A DNA stretch of 64,000 nucleotides, taken from a virus. The notes below the pieces were generated by a model, which saw only the letters and a program-made list of their open reading frames with translations, did no database searches and was not told the origin of the DNA. Position 1 is the stretch's first letter, and every line of letters begins with the position of its first letter. This document shows, piece by piece, positions 17,937 through 26,564 of the stretch. A program made the position numbers and the translations under genes. The stretch covers positions 32,304 through 96,303 of the IMG/VR virus record IMGVR_UViG_3300025012_000049. One strand, 5' to 3'.

Positions 17937-18216
17937 TGTCACTGCTCCTTTTGAGTTTTTTGCGTTTGATTTTGAACATGGAATAATCCATACGTCTACA
18001 GTAATCTTTAACCATTTTACTTTTTAAACTTACTACATCTAAATCTTTTAATTTTTTATTTTTTACATTATGTATATTATTTCCTTGTGGGCAGTTAAAA
18101 CAAAATATCAAGGATTCACAATAGGCTATGGTTGTTTCCGATTGGTTTTTAGCTTTTTCCTGTCTGTTTAAACAACATTCGGTGGTAAGTGTTGTTCTAA
18201 ACCTTTCGCAGTACAT
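17917..18216 (-). CDS. Cys-rich basic protein
   Basis: 99 residues with scattered cysteines (C3, CC at 14-15, C33, C39, C42) in the N-terminal half, a possible metal site, and a strongly basic end (MFKIKRKKLKRSS). It overlaps the next gene by 20 bases. Function unknown. Confidence 0.55.
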   Translation of the reverse strand: MYCERFRTTLTTECCLNRQEKAKNQSETTIAYCESLIFCFNCPQGNNIHNVKNKKLKDLDVVSLKSKMVKDYCRRMDYSMFKIKRKKLKRSSDNELLAK

Positions 18217-18240
18217 TACTCTACCCCCTTGGATAGAATT

Positions 18241-19014
18241 CTATTTTTTACTTCTATTATATTTTAATAATTCAGGAAGGAAAACCATATCTTCTTTGAG
18301 GGCATTTCCGGTAGAACAGATAGGACAATTATTGTTTTCTTCAGTTGTGAAGATATTAGAAAAACAAGCAATACAACGTTTGTATTTATTGATGGGCATT
18401 TTTCCTTTAAAGACAATCCCGTATTGCGGGCCTGTTCGATTAATATTAAGACTATGTGTGATTTCATCGGCTAAGTGATCCGGAGTCACACCAAAATATT
18501 TGTAATCACGCAAACCAGCACCAAATAGAAACTTTGAAACCAATTCACTACATACCAATCTATTCCAATGAATGATATGGGATAGATTAAATAAATGAAG
18601 AGCTAAACGATGAAAAGGATACCATTGACCTATATGTTCTTTGATTTTTTCCATACCTAAATCAAAGGATTTGTTAGTCATACCAACAAGACGACCAATT
18701 AAAACATTATCTCCCTCATATTTAGTAATAAAATTATCTTTTGATACTGTATAAGAGGCTTCAAGTATTTCAATGTCATTAATAAAAAAACCAGAATGAG
18801 AAAACTCAGATTTACGGTCAACGCTATACATGGTTGATACAGCATTAATCATTTTGCCTAGCATCATTGGGTTAGTGGATAGAAAAATATCACCGCGTTT
18901 AAACTTATTAAATAGAGGATGATGTTCAATTCCAAAAACTACTTCAGGTCTGTCCAAAATGATGTTACTGGCTTTTTCGTATTTTCCGGGCTTTACTAAG
19001 GGAAGGTTTTTCAT
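18241..19014 (-). CDS. Permuted NlpC/P60 (papain-fold) hydrolase-like protein
   Basis: 257 residues from ATG 19014, which has AAGGAG 7 bases upstream; the 19044 ATG has none. KRGDIFLSTNP near residue 40 and SEFSHSGFFI with the candidate His, plus a later VCSELVSKFL with the candidate Cys, follow the circularly permuted YiiX/YebB-type NlpC/P60 pattern. The C-terminus has a CxxC...CPIC zinc ribbon. It may cut amide bonds in cell-wall or lipid-linked substrates. The first 50 bases overlap the Rad50 C-half gene. Confidence 0.65.
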   Translation of the reverse strand: MKNLPLVKPGKYEKASNIILDRPEVVFGIEHHPLFNKFKRGDIFLSTNPMMLGKMINAVSTMYSVDRKSEFSHSGFFINDIEILEASYTVSKDNFITKYEGDNVLIGRLVGMTNKSFDLGMEKIKEHIGQWYPFHRLALHLFNLSHIIHWNRLVCSELVSKFLFGAGLRDYKYFGVTPDHLADEITHSLNINRTGPQYGIVFKGKMPINKYKRCIACFSNIFTTEENNNCPICSTGNALKEDMVFLPELLKYNRSKK

Positions 19015-19600
19015 TGACACACTCCTTGGAAATTTCAATGACATTATCAGCTATCTCAATTAGTTCCGGTATATGCGTAACCATAATCAATTGTATATTT
19101 AATTCTTTTATCAGTTTTTTCAACATATCTGCTACAGCAGGTAAATGTTCTTTACTGACATTTTTCAACATAGGTTCATCAGCAATTAATATAGGTGGTG
19201 ACTTTTCTAGTATTAACACTAACACATGCAAAGCTAATGCTGCAACATCAATTATACCCCCACCCATTGTATCGGAACGTGGTTCAAGTAATAATCCATT
19301 TTTATTAACATAGAAATGACATTCAGGTTGATCCCGTTTCATTTCAAAGACAATTTTGAAACTATATTCTTCTCCAAAGATACTTTGTAAAGCTAATGTA
19401 ATGGTTTCCTCCATATAACCAATGACATTTTGCTGGGATTGTTGTCCAACATCAATAACTAATCTTTGTATTTTTTCTAAATTTGAAATGGTTTCTTTTA
19501 CTATTTCAATTTTATCCTTGTTACTTTTATAATTGTTGATTGTTAGATTTAATTCGGTATTTTTGCTTTCTAGTATTTTTATAGCTTTATCTAAATTCAT
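18965..19600 (-). CDS. Rad50/SbcC C-terminal half
   Basis: 211 residues. A short coiled coil (residues 5-60) leads to the ATPase lobe: ABC-type signature DTMGGGIIDVAALALHV, Walker B PPILIADEP and the H-loop IMVTHIPELIEIAD. There is no Walker A; that is on the separate protein at 21842. The two must assemble to form the ATPase with the Mre11-like nuclease at 20903, processing DNA ends for recombination. It overlaps the coiled-coil gene upstream by 4 bases. Confidence 0.85.
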   Translation of the reverse strand: MNLDKAIKILESKNTELNLTINNYKSNKDKIEIVKETISNLEKIQRLVIDVGQQSQQNVIGYMEETITLALQSIFGEEYSFKIVFEMKRDQPECHFYVNKNGLLLEPRSDTMGGGIIDVAALALHVLVLILEKSPPILIADEPMLKNVSKEHLPAVADMLKKLIKELNIQLIMVTHIPELIEIADNVIEISKECVNEKPSLSKARKIRKSQ

Positions 19601-19863
19601 TCCATAAGTCCTTCCTTTCTCATATCAGCAAGCATTTTTTCCGTTCTTTTGGTTATATCTTTTTCTAATATTTCTATTTCCTCTTCTAGTTCCTCCAATA
19701 GTTTTTCAGCATCCTCCAAGGTTTTACATTCATAATCTTCATTTAGTTTTTTCATAAGATGTTTTTTTTCAGCTTCAGACTCCCTTTGTTTTTCTTTTAA
19801 TTGTTCTAACTGATCTTTAATACTCTCTAAACGTTTTCGTTCCTTGACTACATTGATAGCCAT
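19597..19863 (-). CDS. Coiled-coil protein between the Rad50 halves
   Basis: 88 residues, nearly all predicted coiled coil (QLEQLKEKQRESEAEKKHL, AEKLLEELEEEIEILEKDI), overlapping the Rad50 C-half by ATGA. It could supply part of the missing Rad50 arm or a partner for it. No catalytic motif. Confidence 0.6.
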   Translation of the reverse strand: MAINVVKERKRLESIKDQLEQLKEKQRESEAEKKHLMKKLNEDYECKTLEDAEKLLEELEEEIEILEKDITKRTEKMLADMRKEGLME

Positions 19864-19883
19864 AAAATACCTTTCTCCTTATA

Positions 19884-20600
19884 TTAAATAAACAAATCGT
19901 CAAAGAATACTGGATAACGTAATTTAAATTCTTTAAGTAATGGAAGCATGACCTCCACCATTTGTGGATGGGGTTTACCTGTAGTACCCAATGCCCTTTG
20001 TTGCATTATCAAACGCCACTCCCTAAGATTTGCTGTAATACGAATTTTAGTAGCTAAAGAATTAGGAAGGACAGAACGAGCTTCTTGTGCTGTTGCTCCC
20101 ATATTCAGCAACAACATATAGAAGTATTCTGCATAAAGACAAGCAATAAACCATGCGTCAAATTTAGACATTTTCAACATTGTTTCAGATGAAACAAGTT
20201 CCCATTTATTTTTTGAATCATTATAAATAGGAATAGGCAAGTCTACTGCTTTGGTAGGCAGGTCTTCTCTGTTAAAGAAGATGGGGGAAATTACTTTTAT
20301 TTCATTGCCAAATTTATCTTTATTGTATGAGCAGAATCTTGTACTTTCATGGGAAAAAGAACAAATTCTATGACGGACTTGCTCATGTGAAATTCCTCGA
20401 TCATTAATAAAGTCAACAGAAATAATACAATGTTCAAGTGGTGTGTAGTGACCTAGTTTCATTTTGGTTCTGATAAATTCTTCACTATCTCCTTTCGGTT
20501 CTGAAGCATAACAAATACGATAAGCACTTTCAATAATATGTAGCATCTCCTGATAAGACAAAGCTTGTACAATTTCAAATGAAGGATTTAATACTTGCAT
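19884..20600 (-). CDS. thyX: Flavin-dependent thymidylate synthase ThyX
   Basis: 238 residues. The ThyX motif is clear (EQVRHRICSFSHESTRF, RHR followed by Ser), as are the substrate-binding end LPNSLATKIRITANLREW and the N-terminal PLEHCIISVDF. It converts dUMP to dTMP with methylene-THF, NADPH and FAD, using dUMP from the dUTPase at 12345. It sits between recombination genes. Confidence 0.95.
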   Translation of the reverse strand: MQVLNPSFEIVQALSYQEMLHIIESAYRICYASEPKGDSEEFIRTKMKLGHYTPLEHCIISVDFINDRGISHEQVRHRICSFSHESTRFCSYNKDKFGNEIKVISPIFFNREDLPTKAVDLPIPIYNDSKNKWELVSSETMLKMSKFDAWFIACLYAEYFYMLLLNMGATAQEARSVLPNSLATKIRITANLREWRLIMQQRALGTTGKPHPQMVEVMLPLLKEFKLRYPVFFDDLFI

Positions 20601-20642
20601 TGTGACTAAATCTCCCTTAATTAAAATAAAGTTTATTGTTTG

Positions 20643-20906
20643 TTACTCAGCTTTTTTTACTTCCTCTAATTTAGTAATAACGTGAATCATTTGCCGTTCA
20701 AAGTTTTTAAAGTTTTTATTAGGTACGCTAAATGGCCCCAATTTAAAAGTAATTAAATCAAGATGTCCCTCAAGAATAGCTTGTTCCTGTTTCTCATATA
20801 TAATAAGGAAGAAGATATGTCTCTTGTGAACATATGTCACAATATCTTTGTTATTATTACTAGAATGTAAGGTATAATCTTTTTCAATCATCTGTTTAAA
20901 TGTCAT
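20643..20906 (-). CDS. Hypothetical protein
   Basis: 87 residues; its ATG overlaps the nuclease stop (ATGA). Mixed alpha/beta pattern with HIFFLIIYEKQEQ and a helical end (FERQMIHVITKLEEVKK). Unknown role, but coupled to the Mre11-like gene. Confidence 0.55.
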   Translation of the reverse strand: MTFKQMIEKDYTLHSSNNNKDIVTYVHKRHIFFLIIYEKQEQAILEGHLDLITFKLGPFSVPNKNFKNFERQMIHVITKLEEVKKAE

Positions 20907-21823
20907 TTATTTTTCCTTTCTTCAACCTTTGCTAAGATATTTATTAGTAATTCTTTTAATTCATTATCTAAATCATCATCAAGCAACAGCCTGTTTAATT
21001 CTTCCATAAAGGTTGAACTATATTTTCCACTTTGTTTAGATATAGCTTCGATGAATTTCTTTACATTTTCTGAATTATTCTCCTTATTAGCAAGATGCTT
21101 GGAAGATAAAACTTCTGTGAAAGGTTTAGCCGATTTTAAAGGAAATCTTTGAAAAATTCCAGATTTTAAATTTATTAAACAGATGGATGGATTTACTTTA
21201 TCTTCAACATTAATACGAGATACTGGACCGGCATTGATAACCCTTGTATCTTTATATTTAAAACTATAAGGAATGTGCCAATGACCACATAAAATTATCT
21301 CATATTGTTTAGACCAAGAACCAACAACATTAGCAAAAGATATATCATTAGCAATCCAATAATTTGATTGTTCTTGTTCTTTACTAATTACAGCTTTATG
21401 GGATAAAAGAAGTTTAGATTTGTTATTTGTAATTTCTTGATCCCAATCTTGATAATCCCAAGATATACCATAATCATTTTTAAATTCAGAGATATGTTTA
21501 ATGTTGGGGTTATTTTGTAATAACACTCCAAGAGAGGTTTGCTTCCATAGATTTAGCGAATGATAAAGTAAATCATGATTACCAAAAACACAATAAAGAG
21601 GGTTATTTAATTCATTAAGTATTTCTCCAAAACGATTGACAATGGAATTAGCAACAACTGAGACATGAAATAAATCACCACAAGAAATAATAGGGGTATT
21701 TTTATCATTAGCAAATTTGACTATTTCTTCCCACTTATCCCATTGGGTTTCAGTCAAATCATCTAAACGCGCTATTGGGTTTTTTCCGGTAAGGTGTGCA
21801 TCGCCTGCAAAGGTAATTAACAT
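20903..21823 (-). CDS. SbcD/Mre11-like nuclease
   Basis: 306 residues. Calcineurin-type metallophosphoesterase motifs in order: GDAH (residues 7-10), CGDLF, GNHD, LSHKA and CGHWH. These bind two Mn2+ ions for 3'-5' exonuclease and endonuclease action on DNA ends. The C-terminal 70 residues are helical and charged, the expected Rad50-binding tail. Partners are the split Rad50 genes at 18965 and 21842. Confidence 0.9.
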   Translation of the reverse strand: MLITFAGDAHLTGKNPIARLDDLTETQWDKWEEIVKFANDKNTPIISCGDLFHVSVVANSIVNRFGEILNELNNPLYCVFGNHDLLYHSLNLWKQTSLGVLLQNNPNIKHISEFKNDYGISWDYQDWDQEITNNKSKLLLSHKAVISKEQEQSNYWIANDISFANVVGSWSKQYEIILCGHWHIPYSFKYKDTRVINAGPVSRINVEDKVNPSICLINLKSGIFQRFPLKSAKPFTEVLSSKHLANKENNSENVKKFIEAISKQSGKYSSTFMEELNRLLLDDDLDNELKELLINILAKVEERKNK

Positions 21824-21841
21824 AATTAATCCTGAAACAAA

Positions 21842-22876
21842 TTAAAGTAATGGGCATTCACAACACATACCCATATTTTTTACCACTTCCTTTTTTTCTT
21901 TTTCTTTGTCTACCAAATCACTTTTTGTTTTGTTTAATTCACTGTTTAAATGTTTAAGTGCTACTGAGGTTTGTTGGACTTCATTATAGGCTGTTACTTG
22001 TTCATTTAAGGCAGGAAGCAATTTTAGAATTTGCTTTGTTTCAGATAGATAAGATTCAAGAATTGTTGCTGGAATGTTCTCAGTGTCTTTCAACTTATCC
22101 AATATGTCAACAAGATTTTGCTGCTGCTGAATATTTTCTTCAAAAGTCTTTATAAATTGCAGGGTTTCCTTTATATATGACAGGTATTGTTCAATATCAC
22201 ATTTGCTTTTTTGTGTGTCCAATTTTTTTACTTTGGAAACTATTTCTTGTATGTCTGATATTTGTTCTTGTAATTCTTCTAATTGATTTTGTTTTCCTTT
22301 AGTATTTCTAGCTTGTAGTAATAAACTAACAACTGGTCTAAGTTCTTTTATTTTCCTTTTGTTATCATAGTTGTTTTCTTGCAAGCGTTTTAATTCAGAT
22401 TTACTGTCTGATAATCTGGCTTTTATTTCTTTTATAATCTCTTCCTGTTCTTCCAGACCTGTTGATACTCCCAACTGTTTTGCGGCATTTCCAGAGGTAT
22501 TTAAAATCAGAAAATGACCATCTAATTGTTTATGCCAGTTGATGGTTTTTAAAGGAAACAGTTTACGGATAGGTTGAGGAACGTCTTTATTGAAAGCTTT
22601 GAATAATTCTCCATTTAAATAATATTTTTTCTTTTTACGTTTAATAATGTTACCTTGGAAATCTTCAACAATTATTTCCATAGGTTGTTTGGAATTATGT
22701 TTATGAAATATTTTATCTGCTCCCCTTGGTAAGTTTTCAAGAATTAAATAAAGTGCTCTAACAATAGCTGATTTACCTTGATCGGTTTCACCAATGATAG
22801 CATTAATACCTTTGGTGAAATTTAATTGTTTTTCTTTGTGTTTCTGAAAGTTTTTAACAATCAGTTTTTTTAACAT
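21842..22876 (-). CDS. Rad50/SbcC N-terminal half ending at a zinc hook
   Basis: 344 residues. KNFQKHKEKQLNF and Walker A GETDQGKSAIVRAL start the ATPase lobe, a Q-loop-like TINWHKQLDGHFLIL follows near residue 115, then about 170 residues of coiled coil. The protein ends 4-9 residues after a CxxC (MCCECPLL), which matches the Rad50 zinc hook, so the polypeptide stops at the apex of the arm. The returning arm and Walker B are in the gene at 18965. Confidence 0.85.
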   Translation of the reverse strand: MLKKLIVKNFQKHKEKQLNFTKGINAIIGETDQGKSAIVRALYLILENLPRGADKIFHKHNSKQPMEIIVEDFQGNIIKRKKKKYYLNGELFKAFNKDVPQPIRKLFPLKTINWHKQLDGHFLILNTSGNAAKQLGVSTGLEEQEEIIKEIKARLSDSKSELKRLQENNYDNKRKIKELRPVVSLLLQARNTKGKQNQLEELQEQISDIQEIVSKVKKLDTQKSKCDIEQYLSYIKETLQFIKTFEENIQQQQNLVDILDKLKDTENIPATILESYLSETKQILKLLPALNEQVTAYNEVQQTSVALKHLNSELNKTKSDLVDKEKEKKEVVKNMGMCCECPLL

Positions 22877-22887
22877 TTGTATTCTCT

Positions 22888-23091
22888 TTAATTTTTAAAG
22901 TATTTTTGAATAATATCATCAATTATTTCATTAACAATATTTGTTTTATCAATTATGAATTGTTGTTGTGATAAATTATTAGCAAAAAGAAGAAGAAATA
23001 AAGCTATTGCTGCTTCAATACTTGTTGTATAACCAAACCAAATAAAAGATGGTACACCTACAATTAATGCCACAATATCTCTTGCTTTCAT
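22888..23091 (-). CDS. Two-TM small membrane protein
   Basis: 67 residues from ATG 23091, overlapping the previous stop (ATGA). Two hydrophobic segments (IVALIVGVPSFIWFGY and AAIALFLLLFANNL) and a polar tail. Function unknown. Confidence 0.6.
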   Translation of the reverse strand: MKARDIVALIVGVPSFIWFGYTTSIEAAIALFLLLFANNLSQQQFIIDKTNIVNEIIDDIIQKYFKN

Positions 23092-23288
23092 TTTTCCCTT
23101 TCTTTTTCCCAAATAGGCCACCATACATAATATTTAGTTGCCCAATGTAATCCTTCCATACAACCTTTACAACCACTAGCATTCTGTCTTCTACGCTCTG
23201 CACAACGTTTCAAAGGGAAATTTGGTTTTCCTTTATTTACTTTATAATTTATTTTTTCTATATCTGGACAAACTATTTCATTTTTCAT
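23088..23288 (-). CDS. Cys/Lys-rich small protein
   Basis: 66 residues, coupled at both ends by ATGA overlaps. Cysteines at 7, 28, 40 and 43 (CPDIEK; RCAERRRQNASGCKGCMEG) could form a metal or Fe-S site, followed by a Trp-rich stretch. No family recognised. Confidence 0.55.
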   Translation of the reverse strand: MKNEIVCPDIEKINYKVNKGKPNFPLKRCAERRRQNASGCKGCMEGLHWATKYYVWWPIWEKEREK

Positions 23289-23539
23289 TTGTGTAAAGAA
23301 ATAACTTTAGAATCAAACTCTTCTTTTTGTTTATTTTCAAAATGTTGTATTGCATCAGCTTCAGGTTTACCACACTCTAAACATACCAAACCAATTACTT
23401 TAAGAACACCTTCACTACCATCAGGACTTTGTAATTTAGAAACAAACTTCAATCTGGTAATTTGTGAAAATAAAATAGAACCACACGGGCAAGAAATATC
23501 TTTCAAATTATTTACATCGAATTGCATTTTTTGATTCAT
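23285..23539 (-). CDS. Zinc-ribbon protein
   Basis: 84 residues. CPCG near residue 17 and CLECGK near residue 53 form a probable zinc ribbon like those in single-strand-binding or transcription accessory proteins. AAGGAG upstream. Unknown target. Confidence 0.6.
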   Translation of the reverse strand: MNQKMQFDVNNLKDISCPCGSILFSQITRLKFVSKLQSPDGSEGVLKVIGLVCLECGKPEADAIQHFENKQKEEFDSKVISLHK

Positions 23540-23540
23540 G

Positions 23541-23897
23541 TTACTTTCTCCTTAGTTTAATTTTATTATTTTTCTTTATCATCCAATATGGGTATAACAC
23601 TTTAAATTTAAACCATTCTCCAACTGTAATAAGATGTTGTAAATAAACTGCTGAAGGAAGTTGAGTCTCTCCAAATTCTGAAAATATAGTTATTTTAAGT
23701 TTAAAATCATTAGGTGGCATCCTTTCTTTATAATGATATTTTTTATTGTTTTCTAGTGGTGGTAATTTTTTGAACTGTTCATCATAAAACAATAATCGTT
23801 TATCGAGAAAATTATGAAAAGCATCTGCACCTTTATATTTTTCTTTTTTAAATAATTTAATCCTTTTTGGTTTTTTCTTCAGTATCAATTTTTTCAT
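23541..23897 (-). CDS. Hypothetical protein with N-terminal basic tag
   Basis: 118 residues. Starts MKKLILKKKPKRIKLFKK, two copies of the [KR][LI]xL[KR] motif, then an unrecognised domain (FHNFLDKRLLFYDEQF) and a basic end. The first 41 bases overlap the previous gene. Probably nucleic-acid or replisome associated. Confidence 0.55.
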   Translation of the reverse strand: MKKLILKKKPKRIKLFKKEKYKGADAFHNFLDKRLLFYDEQFKKLPPLENNKKYHYKERMPPNDFKLKITIFSEFGETQLPSAVYLQHLITVGEWFKFKVLYPYWMIKKNNKIKLRRK

Positions 23898-24351
23898 ATT
23901 CTTCTTCTTTTTTATATTTTAGCCATGCTTTATAGAAAATTGTTTCAAATAACAAACTACTGAAAGGAATATAATTCTCATTGAAACCATCAGTAATTTG
24001 TTTAATTTTAGTAAAGGTGGAAATACTACCTGTTTCTAAATAACAATCTGGATAAAGCTCCACATGAAAATAACCTAGTTTTTCCGAAAACACTTCTATA
24101 TCAGTTTTATATATGTCTTGCCAAGGAAGAACTGTTACCAATTCTTTTTTTCTTTTATTAATAATTACTTTAACAATTTGGGTATCAGACAAATGAACAT
24201 AAGCCATTGTTCTTGTTTCAGTTAATTTTTTGAAATATTGAATTTTCTTAGTATCCTGAATAGCTTTTATAATTTCTTTTTTAGAAGCAATATCAGGATG
24301 GATTCTTTCCAGATAACGTTGATTAGCATGATTGTTTTTAAATATATTCAT
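23857..24351 (-). CDS. Hypothetical protein
   Basis: 164 residues. The N-terminal half (FKNNHANQRYLERIHPDI, TRTMAYVHLSDTQIVKVIINKRKKELVTVLP) resembles small RNase/toxin-like folds with His and Arg, but no family can be named safely. The acidic/basic C-terminus overlaps the next gene. Confidence 0.55.
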   Translation of the reverse strand: MNIFKNNHANQRYLERIHPDIASKKEIIKAIQDTKKIQYFKKLTETRTMAYVHLSDTQIVKVIINKRKKELVTVLPWQDIYKTDIEVFSEKLGYFHVELYPDCYLETGSISTFTKIKQITDGFNENYIPFSSLLFETIFYKAWLKYKKEEEYEKIDTEEKTKKD

Positions 24352-24353
24352 GA

Positions 24354-24551
24354 TTATTTTTCCAATTCAAAAATGGCTAGACCATCTTCTTCATATCTAG
24401 TACGATAGAAAATTTTAATTTTATTATCTAAACAAAATAATCTGATTGCATCAATACCTTTTTGCACAGGTAGAATTGTATCTGCAAAGCCTTCTTCCCG
24501 CACAATTATTCTTTCTCGATTTATCTTTTTTTCTTCTGAGAATATAGACAT
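24354..24551 (-). CDS. Hypothetical protein
   Basis: 65 residues, compact alpha/beta pattern (GIDAIRLFCLDNKIKIFYRTRYEEDG). Two bases separate it from the next gene. Unknown. Confidence 0.5.
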   Translation of the reverse strand: MSIFSEEKKINRERIIVREEGFADTILPVQKGIDAIRLFCLDNKIKIFYRTRYEEDGLAIFELEK

Positions 24552-24556
24552 TTTAT

Positions 24557-24754
24557 TTAGTCCTTTTGAATTATTTCCACGATCATCTTATATTTATTAG
24601 TGTCACCCAAAATATTTGGCTCTATTGTTCTGATTGACCAATTAGTTTTACCATATTTTACATCCAGATAATTTTCAACATTACGTCTATTTAAAATAGT
24701 TGGTTCATACTCAATATCTAATATTTTTACATTTTTTTCAGAAAGTATTTTCAT
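24557..24754 (-). CDS. Hypothetical protein
   Basis: 65 residues (LDIEYEPTILNRRNVENYL, TNWSIRTIEPNI). Probably a small alpha/beta protein; unknown role. Confidence 0.5.
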   Translation of the reverse strand: MKILSEKNVKILDIEYEPTILNRRNVENYLDVKYGKTNWSIRTIEPNILGDTNKYKMIVEIIQKD

Positions 24755-24757
24755 AGG

Positions 24758-25249
24758 TTATTCCTTGTCGAGTTCGCGGAGAGCGTTAATTAATTGTAAA
24801 TCGTACCAATCATCATCATTTAAAGTTACAGCTATCGGTTTTACTGCTTCAACCACCCTCTCGTACTTGACAAGAAGGGCTTCGGCTTTCTCAGATCGTT
24901 TGTTTGCAGAAATAACATTACTGTTATCGCTATTCCCCTGTACCCATATCATTGCATTTAAACTGACAATTTTCTCGCTCGCTTCTGCCAATTCGGTTTC
25001 AAGACTGGCAATAATTGTAGATAGGTCAATAATGTGCATTTGTAGTGTATCTGTTTCAGCTTGTTTAAGCATATCAGATTGCTGTGATCTCACTAATTGA
25101 GACTCTGCAAGTTCAGCACGGAGTTGGTCGATGACACAGTGTGGGCATTTAGTTGGGTTTCTAGCATTATCAACGCTGTCAATGAACCGCCAGTTGTGTT
25201 TTTTACACTGCCTAAATAGGCTGTATTTTTTCACGTCTTCCTCTGTCAT
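24758..25249 (-). CDS. Coiled-coil accessory phage protein of foreign composition
   Basis: 163 residues from ATG 25249; the frame is open to 25393 but that part overlaps the upstream gene. A CKKH...CPHC zinc-like pair leads to a long coiled coil (LRAELAESQLVRSQ, LETELAEASEKIVSL) and the ending WYDLQLINALRELDKE, typical of variable ead/Ea22-like accessory genes in enterobacterial phages. Base composition is clearly richer in GC than the genes around it. Confidence 0.55.
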   Translation of the reverse strand: MTEEDVKKYSLFRQCKKHNWRFIDSVDNARNPTKCPHCVIDQLRAELAESQLVRSQQSDMLKQAETDTLQMHIIDLSTIIASLETELAEASEKIVSLNAMIWVQGNSDNSNVISANKRSEKAEALLVKYERVVEAVKPIAVTLNDDDWYDLQLINALRELDKE

Positions 25250-25263
25250 AACTCTCTTTCTTT

Positions 25264-25482
25264 CTATGTGTTCTGATGATTTATTAATCCACGAATATAA
25301 TTTATTGTGAACCAAATGGATACAGCAAACATTCCCCATAGTTTTTCTGACCAAGTTGAATATAGCCAAAAAGGTTGCCCACATAAACCGCAAATAAAGC
25401 CAAGTTTATGACGTTTACCAGCGAATGCCCATATAGAAGCACCAGACAAAATGAGAATTATTACTTGTGAAATATCTACCAT
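25264..25482 (-). CDS. Conserved phage membrane protein
   Basis: 72 residues from ATG 25482 (AAGGA upstream). Two membrane segments (VIILILSGASIWAFAG and LWGMFAVSIWFTINYIRGL) around LGFICGLCGQPFWLYSTW, a pattern met in small accessory proteins of many phages. Function unknown. Confidence 0.6.
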   Translation of the reverse strand: MVDISQVIILILSGASIWAFAGKRHKLGFICGLCGQPFWLYSTWSEKLWGMFAVSIWFTINYIRGLINHQNT

Positions 25483-25486
25483 TATT

Positions 25487-25663
25487 TCAATCCTTATCAT
25501 CATTAAATATTGATATCACTCCACAAATAATCAAAATTATAAAAATAGTTGTACCTGTTATTATACCTACAAAACCCAAAGCTGAAGGATGTTTAAAATT
25601 TATAAGATCATAAAAGAAAGCATAAACCCATGCAAAAATTAAAGCATTAATAATTTGTTTCAT
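25487..25663 (-). CDS. 58-residue two-TM membrane protein
   Basis: GAGG upstream and tight spacing to both neighbours. Two hydrophobic segments (IINALIFAWVYAFFYDL and ALGFVGIITGTTIFIILII). The stop lies 4 bases before the next start. Function unknown. Confidence 0.6.
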   Translation of the reverse strand: MKQIINALIFAWVYAFFYDLINFKHPSALGFVGIITGTTIFIILIICGVISIFNDDKD

Positions 25664-26349
25664 TTTACACCTCGATTTCTTTTATAAACAGTTCTTTTTA
25701 AATTAAAAACTATAAAAGGACATTGATAAATACCATTATCCATTTCTACTGTTTTTATTTTTCCCTTAGTCCACTCAAAAAATTTATAAAGGTTACAAAC
25801 ACTGATAGAAGGAAAACACATATTTTTTGAACAAAAATTCAATGTTAAAAATTCAAAATCAGGATAACCACATTTTCTAATAATGGTATTGAAAATATCA
25901 GAATATAAGGAAATACATGGTTGTTTGTTATTTCTTCTAAAGATTAACATGGGTTCTTTAGAAGCTGCTAGAGCGTCTTTTTCACTTTGTTCCCAAAATT
26001 GATAAAACATAGGCTTACCTTGGTTAGAATCAACCATATCCAAAATATCCCAATTGGTTATTTTAATAACTTCCTTACCATCATGTTTTTTAGCTTTAGA
26101 TTTGGCTTTCTTAGCGTAACCTGTTTTTAGTTCTATAGAAAAGAAATCAGTTAATGGTTTTCCAAGGGGTGACTCGGCTTTAATATCACCAAAGTCATCT
26201 ATTTGAACATCTTTATTTCCCTTTCTTCGCATAGTGGCTCTAGCACCACTTGCAGATGTGCGCCAGAAAGTTGACTCCTCTTTATCTTCTGTGAACCATA
26301 AAGATAATTGTTTACTTATTGACCCTTCAAAGTTTGCTCCTTTTGCCAT
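25660..26349 (-). CDS. PD-(D/E)xK nuclease, possible Holliday-junction resolvase
   Basis: 229 residues. GANFEGSISKQLSLWF at the start, FWRTSASGARATMR, then GDIKAESPLGKPLTDFFSIELKTG, which fits the motif D...(E)xK with ELK as the catalytic core. This layout is shared by archaeal Hjc/VRR-type phage nucleases. It would resolve branched DNA made by RecA-driven recombination. The C-terminal third has cysteines (C139, C167, C172) of unknown use. Confidence 0.65.
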   Translation of the reverse strand: MAKGANFEGSISKQLSLWFTEDKEESTFWRTSASGARATMRRKGNKDVQIDDFGDIKAESPLGKPLTDFFSIELKTGYAKKAKSKAKKHDGKEVIKITNWDILDMVDSNQGKPMFYQFWEQSEKDALAASKEPMLIFRRNNKQPCISLYSDIFNTIIRKCGYPDFEFLTLNFCSKNMCFPSISVCNLYKFFEWTKGKIKTVEMDNGIYQCPFIVFNLKRTVYKRNRGVK

Positions 26350-26550
26350 TTATTCCTCCTCCACATTTTTAAGATAACCAAATTCAATACATATATTTCC
26401 AAAAGATAAGCTTATAGAATTTGAATATTTACTAATGGATACAAAGAGTGTTGGCAATAAAAAAATAGTATCTTCCATCTCCTCACTACAGTTGTCAAAA
26501 GCTGTTCTTTGGAAACTTACAAAGATGATATCAAAAATATAAAATTGCAT
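26350..26550 (-). CDS. Hypothetical protein
   Basis: 66 residues, AAAGG upstream, abutting the nuclease start. Strand-rich (QFYIFDIIFVSFQRTAF, SISLSFGNICIEFGYL). Unknown. Confidence 0.45.
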   Translation of the reverse strand: MQFYIFDIIFVSFQRTAFDNCSEEMEDTIFLLPTLFVSISKYSNSISLSFGNICIEFGYLKNVEEE

Positions 26551-26564
26551 TTTAAATACCTTTA

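Noticed and set aside
25250-25393. N-terminal extension of the coiled-coil gene
   Set aside because: It overlaps a convincing membrane-protein gene, and the change in composition fits a start at 25249.
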